From contig NC_092574.1 in the NCBI RefSeq assembly GCF_037975245.1, positions 13,169,213 through 13,233,212 of the forward strand: a DNA stretch of 64,000 nt. The letters run 5' to 3'. Position 1 is the stretch's first letter; every line of letters starts with the position of its first letter. Source of the stretch: Apostichopus japonicus. Lineage: Eukaryota; Echinodermata; Holothuroidea; Aspidochirotida; Stichopodidae. The notes beneath the pieces are model-generated. The model did not search any database and was not told where the DNA came from. It worked only from the letters and a program-made list of their open reading frames with translations. Of this stretch, positions 24,701-36,899 are shown one piece after another. A program made the position numbers and the translations under genes.

Positions 24701-27700
24701 ATTCCTTCATATGTATTATGGAAGGATGATCATCCTCTTCAAATACCATTGTGTCCAGAAACAAGGGAGAGATAACCTTGAATCCATCTGAGTTTGGGGC
24801 ACAGTTCTTTAAGTATTACCAATTTGTGTAAGCTAGTTGGGGATTGAAGTGAAGCTATACAAATATAACACACAACAGTAGAAAACGTACCATTGGAAAC
24901 GAGAGAGAGAGCTGGTGAAACCTGTGGACTTTTCACTGCTATATCCTCAATAACATCAACATATCCCTGTGGAAACAGTCCAGTTTGACCTTTGTACTCC
25001 CCTCTCAACCAATCACTGTCGATTCTCTCCACCAATTTGATGACTGCCCCCTCAGGAAAAGACAAGTCATCCCATTCGTCGCTCTGGTACTCGAATTTGG
25101 CCACGCATCTCGGACCACTGAAAGAATATATTTCGATTAGTAAATATGGTTACCAAGGACACGGCCAGAGAAACTCCAGTAAAGAAACAAATAGCATGAT
25201 ATATACTTAGAGAGTGAGCAATGGAAGTATGGAGAACAGTCTGATAAGAGAATAAAATCGTTCAAGACAAATAGCACATGATTACAGCAGATGCTTTTAT
25301 TGACCTTTAAGTTTGTTTTCTAATTAAATATTAATTAAAAATAAAGCTATACATATATATAGCTTTATTTTTAATTAAAAAATCTTGAAAATGAAACTGT
25401 TTGTTAGTAAACCTGTTAAATTGACATGAATATTTGACAGGAACCAATTGGATGGTACCAGCCTTAATGAGAAGGATTTGATGTAAATATGATAGAGGGA
25501 CCAAATTAACCAAAGCAGCTGTGTCTACAGCTGAGCATCTAGCAGAAAGCAATATGTAATATACAATATCTATCATTATTCATTTCCATGACTAGAATCT
25601 TAACAGATGCCTAAAAAAGCTAAACTTTGGTAGTCTAAACCTCAAAACAACCATCAAATCTTATCCTAGCTTATAAAGCTCTCACAGCTGAATGTACCTA
25701 GCCTAATTTGTGTGTAGGAATCTGGGCAGAACACTTTAATAATAAGGCTTATTTTCAAGCTACTTGTACCTATTTCAGAGAATGGGTAAAGACTTCCTTT
25801 TTTTTTGTAAGGAAGGTTTCAATAGTTACTGCAGTGGATCTGGTAAGGTGTGAAATACTTCTAAATATCAAACTGAGCCAACTGCTCAGAACAAAATGAT
25901 CTAATGTCAAATATACCGCTGGGTGTATAAATAAATATCATTTGAACCTTAACTAGCAAACTAGGTATTCCCAAAGACTATGAAATACGGCTTTCTGCAT
26001 TATCATCAACCCTACCTAAGACTTCACTGGATGAATTGTCCAACAGGTGGGACAAAGGTGGGTTGGAGGTGGGTGTGGGGGCACCAAATAGTCAGTTGAC
26101 ATATTTCCCAAGCTTTTGCAGGTAGCTTCCAAAGATTCTCTTTCTAATAACTGTATTGAATCCTGTTAAATTATCTACACATGTGAAGTCAAGATACCCA
26201 CAATATGGGGAGCCTGTATCATGAGAAAGTACTTAATTATTGAATTGTTTAAGTAATTTCAGAGTCACTCACGATATATTTTCAGTTCCTCCTGAAGACA
26301 CTGATGATACACTTCCCTGCGAATGTGCAAAGGAAATGAATACCTTTATAAACTGAAATCAATGACCTTCCGCTATATAGCTTCCTTATGATAAATAATC
26401 AGTTTCATACCCGACTGAGTTCACAGTAAACAGTAGTATATATGTTTACTGTATAACTTTATTACTTCAATAATACATCTACTGTTTGTTCACAGCATTC
26501 TCACGCTTCACTGCTATTTTAAAGAGTTGTAATCCATGTCAGCTGTGCCAATGATGTAACGTATTGAAGATGGAAACTAACAGATCAAACTTATTGTATT
26601 ACACTTAATCCCTTACGAGTCAATGATGTCAATATCTTCACTCCTTTGGACAAAATGTCTAAAAAAGTACAAAATTTGGATAATGTGTCCAAGAAGAAAC
26701 AAAATCCCCAAATCAAACTTCAAACTTTCCACATGTATGCTATATCCATTACAAGTCCATAACGCATAGAAAAAGAGAGTTTGATAATGATACTGATTAG
26801 CTAATTAAACTTCATATGGTAGTTTCTTATCACAGTTGGGCTTAATACAGAAGGTGCAATTCCATGAACAACAGAACACATATATCCACATATATTCCTT
26901 TGCATACCCTTCACAAACATGAATATTTTCCTATGGATATGTCCTAGGAGAGGGTGTGGATAGTTGGGTGCACACGGATACATGGATATGCATATGGACC
27001 TGAATAATGGCATCAGTCAGACAGTCTAATACAACGCACTGAAAATCATTCAAACCCTGTCCTATCAGAAATTACACTAAAATGTTGGCACCATTCTAAC
27101 ACCATTTCAAACTGGCCGTTACACACATTTTTCACACAATTTTAAACCATATAACACCACCTTAAGATCACATATTAGACATGAATCACACATCACTTAT
27201 TACAGGACGTTCAATGTTCCCAAGAATATATTGTGTAGCTTTATATATGTTTGAAAAAGATGAGGAAGTACTACTTTCTTGCCTAGTTTAAAGTGGGGAC
27301 AACTACCCAGCAGGAAACAAACTCCTGACAATAAACTTTTAACAATATATTTCTGCATGTTACAAAAACATTTTACTCAAAATCTAGCAACTTTAAATGG
27401 CAGTTTCTGAAGTTAGGGTTATTAACCTACCTAACTCAAATATGAAAACCTAGGTGACCAATGACGTGTTAGTAAATTTGCAATAGCAGACTGTTGTCAA
27501 AGATTTAATGATGCATTTTGATGATGGATTTTCTGACCTGACCTCGCCTTTAAACAAAGATCTTACCTTTCTCTCTTCTGTGATGTCCCTGACGATACGA
27601 ACAAACTGCGCAGGAAACATGCCTTCTCTGTTTCCGCAGCTACCAATATACCAGTCAGCGTCGATCTTCCTTGTTAAAATGATCAGATCTTCGCCCTAGT

Positions 27701-30700
27701 TTAATGCAAAGGATACCACATGATTAGCATCATGAACATTTCCTTTCCTTTCTCTCAATTGCTCAATGACCTTTGATCTTCTTGAAAGGATATCACTTTA
27801 TTTTCAAATGCTTGTTACAAATATTCTATTAGATTTATATCTGAAATTTTGACTATTTGGAAGGGGCAAAGTTTGATGTGTGAAGGAAGGTGAGGTGAGG
27901 GTGAGGAGGAGGAGGGGATGGGAAGGAGGGGAGGGCATGAGACAAGAGAATTTTGCCCAGAGGATTTAACCAAACAGTCTGCTAAGCATCCTTCAAAGTA
28001 AACCCATTCACCCAATTTTGTCTTCTTCAAAGTTGGTCTGAAAAGTGCAAAAGCATTACTCCCGGTGACTAGAGCTTCATGCATACAGATTGCCAATCAC
28101 TTAGCTGCTAGGGAGGGAGGTAACCTGTAACCAGCATCTGGGCAATCCACCAAGCCATCTTCCTTATCTATTATTTGGGGAAATGTTAATTTGAGAGAGA
28201 CATACCTTGAATGAGAGATCACCCACATCCTGTCCTTCAAAATCGTACAGAGCTATAGCATGTGGCTGGGAGACCTGGTGAAGAAATGGACGTGACCTTA
28301 AAATCAGTGAAGATATTTCACTCAGCACAAAATGGATTTACAACAGAATATACACTGATTAGACAATTACACTTCATAATTCTGATTGTTTTACAACTCT
28401 CCAAACACTGTATATGTATCAAAGAGAATAAATTCATTACTGCTGATCCTGGTGCACCTCTTCACTGTGTCCGTTAACCAACGACTGAACACAGAAAGGC
28501 TACAATTTTGTTATTGATTTAAATGTCTCTTCAGATTTAATTTCTGCTTAATACTGCCTCTGTCCCAATTCTTACATGCACAGCCAGCTCAGCCTTAGTC
28601 TATACACTATGACATCAGTATACTGAATTGTAGACCGAGTACCATGAGTCGTGATGTTTGCTATGACCAGTAACAATTTGTTCTCAAATTGATTGAGATA
28701 TTATTTCCCAATATTTACTGTGATATTAATGAGGTCAACTAATATTTGATTTACATGTTTTTAATATGGCAGAAATCACAGCGCAATTGCAGCAGGCTGT
28801 CTGTAATCTAGGCAACAATTTTCCAAGTAATTAATTAAAGTAGAACACATAAGTTGGCCTTCAAAAGTGCTCAAAACGAAAAGAAAAAAAAGTAAAGAAA
28901 AACAAAGAGAGGGCTGTTGATATTAACTAAATGTAATATGTAATAACTGGAACCTTTTCTTAATCTAGTTAACAAAAGTGCACCAAACAGAGAGGTCTCA
29001 CTATCTACATCATATGAATATTGCAATGGAAATATTAAATATGAATTTTAGAAGAAAATATTGAATGGAACGCCTGGAATTCCTGCACTAAAATACCGAT
29101 GTCATGTAATTCCAACTACAGCATTCTCTATGCATGGATGACACTTGAAATAATTATCGCTTACTTTGCTTGATATGTTTTAAAAAATGGATGACCGAAT
29201 TTGTCCGAAACGAGAAAGGAATGTGAAGTGGGTTTTATATAGCAGAGTCAGAGTCACATGGACTGTCTTCACTTTCGGTTCAATATATAAAGAAACCTAG
29301 TTACTATTTTCCCTTTAAACACCACAAATTTTTTGCTTTCATAATCTATTATTGCTGTCGTTTCCTATGATTAATCTCAAAGTCAAGCAGCCACTGCAAG
29401 AAGGAAATAATTTACCATCAACTGCAATCTAGGATATAGACAGTATCTACTGTACTGTAGTTGTACTAATTAATAACTGAACTACTCGATGTGAACAATT
29501 GCAATTGTAATTTGTTAACACTGCTTGCACCAGCTAATTAACTTAATCAGGTTATAAAAAATCATTTGAACAGGAGTCATTGACCAATTGAAAGTAAAAC
29601 GGCATGGCCAAGACAGTCCTAGAAACTCTATAAACAGGTGAAATATTAATTTCAGAAACTCAGGACAACTGAATGATACATAAAACCTGTTAATGAACTT
29701 CAGCATCTGAATATTTTAGAGTGTAAATCATGAAAAGAAATTTAAATTTATTGTCAATATGATTTTAAAAACACAAAAGAGAAACTACACAAATATAACT
29801 TGAATTCAACCAAATCAAACCATCTGTATGACACTTACCATCATTAATGTTTTTATTTTTACAGTCATATAAGACACGATAGATTAAGCTCTGCAAGCAG
29901 TTGATTCAAGAACAATAGATTCTGAATTAGTCCCTGCTGCTGATCTTTGGCAGACTCTCATCTCACACAAAGAAGTGAGATGTTATCATGATGTTGGAGG
30001 TAGTGAATGTTATGACAGGTAACCGTACATTTATAGCTGTTAAACTCTGGTTTATCACTCTCACTTAAATGCCCCCCCCCCTATTTTCACCATGGGAGGG
30101 GGAGAACAGTGAGCACTCGCAGATGCAAAAAGACATACAAAGTGGAAAACAGAAATTTTCAAATTTGTCCTCGTGATGACTTCAAACTTGACAGACAACA
30201 AAACGTTATGTTATGTTAGATGTCAGTGCAAAATGTTGCTTCAGTGTATATACTCACAGTGTGTCTGTATAGCTGGTGACCAGGGCCAGGTCGTGGAGGT
30301 AAATCTAAGTCCGAACCTGTTGATGGAGCCATTGGGGTAATCTCTATCGAAGACAGACCTGCAAAAATACAGTATTTGCAAGACTATGACATGTTAAATA
30401 GCAAAATTACGGATCGAAGCACCCAATGTTAAGTTCGAATATTGCTATAATGCCCTTCTGATATCTGACATATATTTGCTGTGGTGTCCAGCTATTTCAA
30501 TGAAAATCCATGGAAAATTTCGAAACTCTGAAAAAAGTGCCTTGCCTCTCTCGATCCTTAAGTTTACTTTTGGCATAATATCTGTATTTCTGAGAGCTAG
30601 TAAAAAGTCTGTTTAGAAATGTGCTATTTTGCTTCAGAAAATGTAAACTGGAATAAGGTAATCGGCTAGGGTAGTTAAGTGTGCATAGGTTAAGGAGACA

Positions 30701-32964
30701 GGTAGGAGAGGAATGAAGTAAAGTATGTAATTACTATTTCTGTGCTCTTTTTGAGCTTAACCTGCACAGCCTTTGTACCAGAGATAAAAAGTACTTTTTT
30801 TTTGGGGGGGGGGGGCATGTGCAGTGATACTGAAAACAACATTTGGTTGGTTTATCTAGACTCCTACAGGTTTAATTGTATCTCACTTTGGATGGTTCTT
30901 AAGAATGTGACGACACTTCAGGAAAATCACACCACACAGGCTGAGGGATTAAAACGATAACACAGGATAGAAAATTAGAACGATCGTCATTTGTGTTATT
31001 CGTCACATTAATAATATGTCCTATTGTCACACTTCAAAGGTAATGTATACCATCATACACAGATATGAGTACTTACAGCAGCGATGACAAGTTTACATCG
31101 AGGAAAGTTTAATTTTTTACACATGAACTTTGCTTACAACAATCTGGTGAAGAGGGAGAGGGCAGGTTTATGACCATGGGTCTTCACGCAAATTGAAAAC
31201 TGGGTAATGGCGATTTCGAGTTTAGTCAGGTAGAGGTCAGTAAGGCAGTACGGGTTGGGCGGTAACCTTTCCTTAAATGGTAACATATAATACAACAGGA
31301 CTGAGACAAATTCAACACCAGACAAAATTTGAACATTACCAACTGTTGTAAACTTTTGTCACAACATTTGTCATATTTGATTGTATGGTAAATAAGATTC
31401 ATTTAATACTCACCATGCTTTTCCAAGAGAGACGGCGTCTTGGGAGCGAGACGTTTTGGTTTATTGTTACCTGCTGTACCCTTCTGTTTAGACGTAGGAA
31501 CCGAAGACGGCCGTGGAGGTGGACCTTTTCTCCCTGCAGGAGGTCCCCCAGGGGGCTACATTTGACAAAAGAAAGAGAATAAACTTGGATTTCTCAAACA
31601 AAGCTAACAACTATACCAGCAAAGTAAGTACCATCATTCCAATAAGATCCCAAACTTGGTACTGATAACTACTGTGAGAAATCCTTCAATAGATTGTTTC
31701 AAAAATGTTGCATCAATCAATTTCATTAGAGATACAGATATATCGGTTATATTCACAGTTTGCTGACAATGAAGAGTGTTAAATTAGACAAATATATCTG
31801 AAAATATGCAACTGCTCTGAAGGGTGACCATTATTCGACTTTCTAGCAATTTGGGGAGGATACTGTTGACCTTTACGGAAGATTTTGCTGACAGGAACTT
31901 ACCCTTGGTGGTGGCCCCTTCCTGGTATTATTGTTGTCAGGGATTGGCGATGATGATCTGCTGTTTGGTTTTGCTTTCTGACCGCCAGCACCTGGCCTTA
32001 TGATGGTGGGTTTTTGCCGACTTCTGGACTGGTCGTTTACTGGAGGTCTTAAACTGAAAGCACTTCCAGCCGTTGGCCTGGGCTGTGAGGTGGTCTGGAG
32101 GGGTACACTCCTACTAGATGAAACAGGAGGTGGAGGAAGGCCTGCAGAGGTGTTGCTGGGACCTGTGGGTTTTGGACGCTCTCTCGCCGTAGGGGGTTGA
32201 GTCGGAGCAGGCCTATGAGCTGCCACAGGATGAGGTTGCGGCTGATTACTGGAACTGCCAACGGAGACAAAACTAGATGCTTTCTTAACATCGTTCAAAG
32301 ACACATTTTTGGCAATGTTTTTGCCTATACCCCACGATAGTTTTGCAGCTTTCTTCTGTTGATCTTGCGTCATCAATGGCTTATCCTTCTTGGCTTGACT
32401 TGATATTAAACTAACACCAAATGCTGCAGACGCAGACTTTCCTGAGGATGACGATTTACTAGCCGCCTGACTCGCCTTCTTAAAGTCATCCATGGATGCT
32501 TGCTTAGCAGCATTTTTGGTGATTCCCCATCCAAGCTTGCCTGCATCTTTCTCTTGTTCTTTAGTCATGGCTTTGGACCTTGTCTGGGGGTCCATAGCCG
32601 CTTTAAAAGCGGCTTTGGATGCCCCCGCGGTGTCCAAAGTAACGCTCATTTGACCGTTGCTGGTCCCCGAATGAGGCTTCGGAAAGAGTGATGGCTTTGC
32701 GCTCGTCTGACTTGGTTTCCGACCTTTGGCCGTGGAGTGAGCCGTCGGATTTGCGTGATTTTGATGAGAAGGCTCGTCACTCCATGATGTCCGCGGTTTC
32801 GGTGTTGGGGTTGGCTTAGATGATGACTGACTTTTCAGAGATTTTGTCAGAGATCCAAACATGGGGGCAACGTAAGATGACTTGGGCCGGTTGGTTGGTA
32901 TTGGTGGTGGAACATACTGAGATTTAGGTCGATTCCTTGGTACAGGTGGGGGTGTATCGGCCAT
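15403..32964 (-). CDS. SH3 domain-containing protein 19 homologue, 11 coding exons, 794 aa
   Basis: Adaptor protein. In mammals SH3D19 (EVE-1/Kryn) binds proline-rich tails of ADAM metalloproteases and links to membrane trafficking; a similar role here is inference. Coding exons (high to low): 32964-31903, 31555-31414, 30358-30258, 28274-28206, 27695-27567, 26316-26273, 25117-24891, 24423-24362, 22976-22833, 22099-21818, 15525-15403. All junctions are GT-AG and in phase, summing to 795 codons with stop, close to the roughly 790 aa I recall for the human protein. Residues 1-435 are proline/serine-rich ([18 protein letters not shown]) with a 34-aa duplicated WGI motif. SH3 domains lie at about 441-495, 519-575, 594-648, 665-721 and 737-791, each with ALYDF-like, W and FPxxFV signatures. 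The start is the first ATG after a TTTTCGTTTCAG acceptor at 32978-32980; a non-coding first exon upstream is expected but not located. Confidence 0.88.
18662..18757. repeat. (TA)n microsatellite
   Basis: About 48 TA units with a single C interruption, in the last intron of SH3D19. It is likely polymorphic. Confidence 0.95.
20214..20241 (+). repeat. G-rich tract (quadruplex-capable)
   Basis: Three long G-runs of about 10, 7 and 6 are separated by TT and TTT. It lies in the SH3D19 last intron, on the strand opposite the transcript. Confidence 0.6.
21655..21760 (-). repeat. tRNA-derived SINE-like relic
   Basis: On the minus strand there is an A-box-like TAGCCCTTAGTTGG, then 60 nt later GGTTCGAATCC, a canonical polymerase III B box. 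The cloverleaf does not close convincingly, so this looks like a degenerate SINE head, inside an SH3D19 intron. Confidence 0.4.
21818..22099 (-). CDS. SH3D19 coding exon 10 (SH3-4 and first half of SH3-5)
   Basis: The 282-nt exon encodes SH3-4 ([17 protein letters not shown], then [14 protein letters not shown]), a lysine-rich linker ([10 protein letters not shown]), and the start of SH3-5 ([16 protein letters not shown]). Acceptor GGGGGAACAG, donor GTGAGT. Confidence 0.86.
22833..22976 (-). CDS. SH3D19 coding exon 9 (second half of SH3-3)
   Basis: The 144-nt exon encodes [18 protein letters not shown] and [15 protein letters not shown] plus a short linker. Acceptor TTGTTACAG, donor GTTTGT. 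Confidence 0.86.
23686..23828. repeat. Minisatellite, about 45-bp period, three copies
   Basis: Copies are anchored on ACCTAT at 23717, 23762 and 23807, each with GTGTGTACATGTG-type sequence. Intronic in SH3D19. Confidence 0.7.
24362..24423 (-). CDS. SH3D19 coding exon 8 (first half of SH3-3)
   Basis: The 62-nt exon encodes [20 protein letters not shown]. Acceptor TTCACAG, donor GTAAAA. Confidence 0.86.
24891..25117 (-). CDS. SH3D19 coding exon 7 (complete SH3-2)
   Basis: The 227-nt exon carries a whole SH3 domain in one exon: [17 protein letters not shown], then [20 protein letters not shown]. Acceptor ATTCTTTCAG, donor GTACGT. Confidence 0.87.
26273..26316 (-). CDS. SH3D19 coding exon 6 (serine-rich linker)
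   Basis: The 44-nt exon encodes [14 protein letters not shown] between SH3-1 and SH3-2. Acceptor TTCGCAG, donor GTGAGT. Phase continuity with both neighbours supports it despite its size; it could be alternatively used only with a frame change. Confidence 0.75.
27567..27695 (-). CDS. SH3D19 coding exon 5 (second half of SH3-1)
   Basis: The 129-nt exon encodes [18 protein letters not shown] and [13 protein letters not shown], completing SH3-1. Acceptor AAACTAG, donor GTAAGA. Confidence 0.87.
28206..28274 (-). CDS. SH3D19 coding exon 4 (first half of SH3-1)
   Basis: The 69-nt phase-0 exon encodes [19 protein letters not shown], the N-terminal half of SH3 domain 1 (ALYDF signature). Acceptor TTCTTCACCAG, donor GTATG. 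Confidence 0.87.
30258..30358 (-). CDS. SH3D19 coding exon 3 (LPPRPGPGH motif)
   Basis: The 101-nt exon encodes [14 protein letters not shown], then [15 protein letters not shown], the conserved linker just before the first SH3 domain of this family. Acceptor TTTTTGCAG, donor GTGAGT. Confidence 0.85.
31414..31555 (-). CDS. SH3D19 coding exon 2 (PPGGPP linker)
   Basis: The 142-nt exon opens [16 protein letters not shown] and ends LEKHG across the split codon. Acceptor AAATGTAG, donor GTGAGT; starts in phase 0, ends in phase 1. Confidence 0.85.
31903..32964 (-). CDS. SH3D19 coding exon 1 (aa 1-354, proline-rich region)
   Basis: Begins [18 protein letters not shown], 13 nt after the acceptor at 32978. 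Ends KGPPPR before GTAAGT. It contains the two-copy WGI repeat (aa 132-165 and 197-230) and many PxxP motifs that could serve as SH3 ligands. Confidence 0.88.
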
Positions 32965-33060
32965 GTCTTGATTGAAACTGAAACGAAAAAAAGATTTCCA
33001 AAGCATTTCATATCTTTCGGTAGATATAAGCCATGCAAGTTTGGTGTTATACGTTTACAA

Positions 33061-33068
33061 TGACGTCA
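33061..33068. promoter_or_regulatory. Palindromic CRE-like TGACGTCA
   Basis: A perfect 8-bp CRE lies 84 bp upstream of the exon carrying the SH3D19 start codon. It could mark an alternative promoter, but the exon has a good splice acceptor, so this is weak. Similar octamers occur elsewhere in the window by chance. Confidence 0.2.
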
Positions 33069-33152
33069 TCATACATTTGGCTCAGCGATTCTTATGTCAC
33101 AGGTTATTTTCAGCCTTAAGATGTTACTGGTTGATGTAGACACAGTTAGTAT

Positions 33153-33506
33153 CAGGGACGTAGCCAGAAATTTGGAAGGGGGGGGAGCGGAATTTTAAAA
33201 GGGGCATTTCTCACAAAGGGAGCATTATTCAATTTAACAGAGCGCCCTGATGTACAAAGAAAATTTTGGCCCAAAATGCCTCACATGTTGCAGTAAATAA
33301 ACAATTATAAGAGTAATATTGTACTATTACGTAGCAGACGAAATTTCAATGGAAACATTGAGGGGCGCTTAGCTTCCTTTAACCTGAAAAGAGGGCTTTA
33401 ATGATATTTCCTGCTTTTAGTTCAACTTTATTTTTCGGAGAACTCATAGGAGAGTGGGACTGATCGCTCCCATTATTCCCCCCCCCCCCCCCGGGCTATG
33501 TCCCTG
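33153..33506. mobile_element. hAT-like MITE (354 bp)
   Basis: The ends are CAGGGACGTAGCC and inverted CAGGGACATAGCC. The exact 8-bp duplication gttagtat lies at 33145-33152 and 33507-33514. Terminal poly-G/poly-C runs and internal AAAAGCAGGAAATATCATTA (inverse strand) are shared with the element at 36900-37623. It has no coding capacity. Confidence 0.85.
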
Positions 33507-33514
33507 GTTAGTAT

Positions 33515-36500
33515 TCAGCTCAGCAGATATGGAATGAACTTACACCGTTCAAGTTGTTTACAAGACCATCTACAGCTTATTTGTAACTCCTCAGTGCATA
33601 TCTATGAGGTCTGTTGTTTATTTGATATCAAACTTTAAAAGTTTCAAGGTTGACAGTCTTGTATCACAGCAAGGCATTCTCACACAACTTTTAAAACATT
33701 TAACCCCTGGTCATCAGTTACTTGTCACAGACACCCAAGTATGCATAATTCCAACAGTCGCTGCCGAAGCACTCAATGTGTCCACTGGGGGACTTCCCAC
33801 TGGGTCCAGCCACAAACCAGCCCACCAAACGATATTAACAAGTGACCTAGCAGGTACCCATTTATTACCCTGGCTAAGGCACAGTGTACAGTTTTACGAA
33901 CTTTATTGTAATAAGTGCACAGTGACTGCCTGCTGTCTCATTCATTTGGCTGACCACTGACAGGGAACATAGTCAACAAAACATTGCTTATAACTGAAGT
34001 GGAGAAATGCATATATCAAATGTATATATATAATATTGGATATAGTTGTATCAAAACTCAAAAATTGATGGGTTCAACCAATGGTCATCACTGACAGAGT
34101 AGCTACAAAAATATTCTGGCCTTTATTAATATTCTTATTCTTTATTAATATCAGATCATTACTTAGATCAGAGCAAAACTTAGAACTGGCTAAACTTAAA
34201 AGAGCACACAAGCTATTTGACTTGATGGGATTCAAACCAACTACCTAAGGAATTCAATTAGCAACACTTTACAGACCAGACCTATATGGTGGTATATTTA
34301 TGGATATTTTGCAAAGCTGAATTAATGGTATACATTTGGTAATTTTGCAAAGCTTAGAGCATATTTGTTCTTTTATTGACCAATAGTGATTTTGCTGAGA
34401 TTTTACTTTTTAATCCTTCCAATGTGTAATTTCACGAGTTTGATCAAATTCTGCCAGGTTGAAATAGATTTGTACTTGTTAATGACGTAAGTCAGAACTG
34501 TTACTACACCAAGGAGAGGCATAACTTTCTTGATGTGTGAAATGTGTTAAACATTACAATTTTTTTCATAAAAATGCCTCAAAGTAAAGAGATTTGTTTC
34601 TTTGTTGCACTGTACGCTTTGACTGTTTTCTTTAAGCTTGTATAACTGTGAGATCAAAGAAGTGGTTACAATCTGATATTTAAAACAGCGACTACAGCAT
34701 CCATCGACAACATCATGTAGCCTAATACAATTACTAAGTTTACGGAACCGTGAAAGTCAATTTAGAACTACCACAATGAACAGTAGTACAGTTTTGCAGC
34801 ACTGTTCTTCAACTTTGCATTGGAGTTTGAGCTTCAACTCCAAGCCTATAGACCTGTAAGTAATTTTTTATTAATCTTATTAGTTGATTGCTCTATGAAT
34901 AGAGATGAAGAACATATATCATATTGATGAAAATACATTATATGACAAATAGCTAACTACATGCTTACATTCTATAACATCAGGTTGTCAGGGAACTGCT
35001 ATTTTCTACTCCATGCTTTCACACGATCCCCTGCCACATATTTTACTGACTTGAGACTCAGTCACAATCCAAATACACTAGGCTTAGCCCATAGTCCTAA
35101 TGTGAAACTAAGACATAACTAAAAGACCTTAAAAGTTACATATTATTATGTTATTGGTGTAGGCTGGTTGAACTACTCAATCAGGCATTAAGTTGTAAAA
35201 GTTAGGCGCAGGCCCTAGGCCTACATGATTAACGTCTAACTGCTTAGCCAACAGTGTATAGCCTACAGTGTCTTACAACCAAGTTTAATTAGCCCAGCTT
35301 GACGATGTAAATATCATCAGCAAGTTGATCTCTTCTGTCAAACCTTGGTTTGGCTTTGCTTACACTTAGCCTATCTAGGCCTAGCCCATAGCCTTGTTTG
35401 TTCCTGGATAGACGTAACCTAGGCCCTAACGATTTTGTCGAGATATGACCAAAATAGGCTAACGGCCTTAGAAGTAAGATAGCTAACCATAGCCTAGCCC
35501 AGGCCTAGTTTGCTTACCTGTTAAAATGAACACCAGTTACTCACGTAAACTGTTTATCTTCGATACAGACTATTGCATCACTAAGTTACAGAAAATGGGC
35601 CCGAGCCCTCTCCACCCTAAATTTGTCTTTGAGTAGTTTATCGCGAATAACAACATTAATGTAAGCGTTGAACTACAGAACAGGTTAGACAGTCAGTACT
35701 ACTACAGTTGCCTCAGTAGTCGAACTCACAATAGTGTCATGTATTAGGCTTTATGGTTACAAATGGTGCACTATACAAGCGGGTGTCACTGTACGGTTTC
35801 TGTACTAGTACCATAGAAATTGAATGACTAGTACTAAACACATACTTGTAAATACTGAATAGGCTTACCAATGTAATTACGTTGTGTGTTGACGTAGTGA
35901 TGAACGTACAGATCTGATCTATACGTAATATTGGGATGGTGCGACTCGAACCGGAGCGCTTTCCTTCCGGGTATGAATGACAACCATATCAGTGTCAATC
36001 ACTACTCTTGATAATCGCTGATGGGGGAGAAAAAGAATGATTGATGAACCAAATTTAGTCCAAAAAATAAATAAATAGATAATGATGAAAGTACTCGTCA
36101 CCCCATATTAACTGATTATTGAGAGGTGTGACGTATAGTCAATAAGGAACCATTCTTGATTATATGGTGTGAATTATAGAGTAATACTTTGTGGTCCATC
36201 TTCAAAAGTCAGCGATTGGCAGCACATCGAATCAACTGTAAAATTAACAGAGAGACACCCTTCATCAATCTTGTCGACTACCCGGGAAGACGCAACTCCA
36301 AGGGTGTCAATTTCCCCAAAAGATGTGTTATATACATTTATCTGGGACTAGATCAGACAATCTTTTTACTAAATTCACAAGACAGGAGGCCTGAGACAGA
36401 ACTATCTGGGGTACAGATTAATTGTTACCAATTCAGTGAAATAACCGTCGGCGCTGAGGCCTTGAAACAAGAGGAGCATTTTGACGCATCAGGCGAAACT

Positions 36501-36899
36501 AACACTTTCGCGACCAAGAGGAAATCGAGCGCCTGCTTCTCCCTATCGGGGCGGGCGGGGGGGGGGGGGGGGATTGACCGGTTACGAGCCGGTTTAATGG
36601 TAAGCTGTGTTGTAGTACTCAAAAACTGTAGGCAGACTCTGTACTCGTACTCAGTGAAACCTTGAGTACTCGCAAGCTGAAGTACTAGCTCGCACTTGTT
36701 TACTCTGGATTTAAAGTACTAATTGGTACATGCCAAGGACGATTACCTTAATACGAGTTCCTCACGAATGACCTTACAGGTAGCCGTATTATTTATTAAT
36801 CACTTTGGCATTCCGTTGAACGCATGCATTACTTTGTAATAGAATAGGCTCCCGTATACGCATGACTCTACTCCAAGCAGTGCCGTACATACATTCATG
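33515..36899. other. Intergenic stretch between SH3D19 and ADCY10 (left part)
   Basis: No protein-coding exon is recognised. The open frame at 33604-33960 has no family resemblance, and the one at 36189-36665 reads through a poly-G run. A non-coding SH3D19 first exon may lie here or further right. A G-run sits near 36548-36571. Confidence 0.4.

Noticed and set aside
32000-32291. Frames on either strand within the SH3D19 proline-rich exon
   Set aside because: Shadows of the real minus-strand frame, which has splice support and SH3D19 resemblance.
33604-33960. 118-codon open frame
   Set aside because: Composition resembles repeat or intergenic sequence; no domain recognised and no supporting splice sites.
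35931-36010. Possible tRNA on the minus strand (GGTTCGAGTC)
   Set aside because: Only a B-box-like string; no acceptor stem, D arm or closed T stem could be drawn.
36189-36665. 158-codon open frame
   Set aside because: It crosses a poly-G run, has no family resemblance and no splice context.
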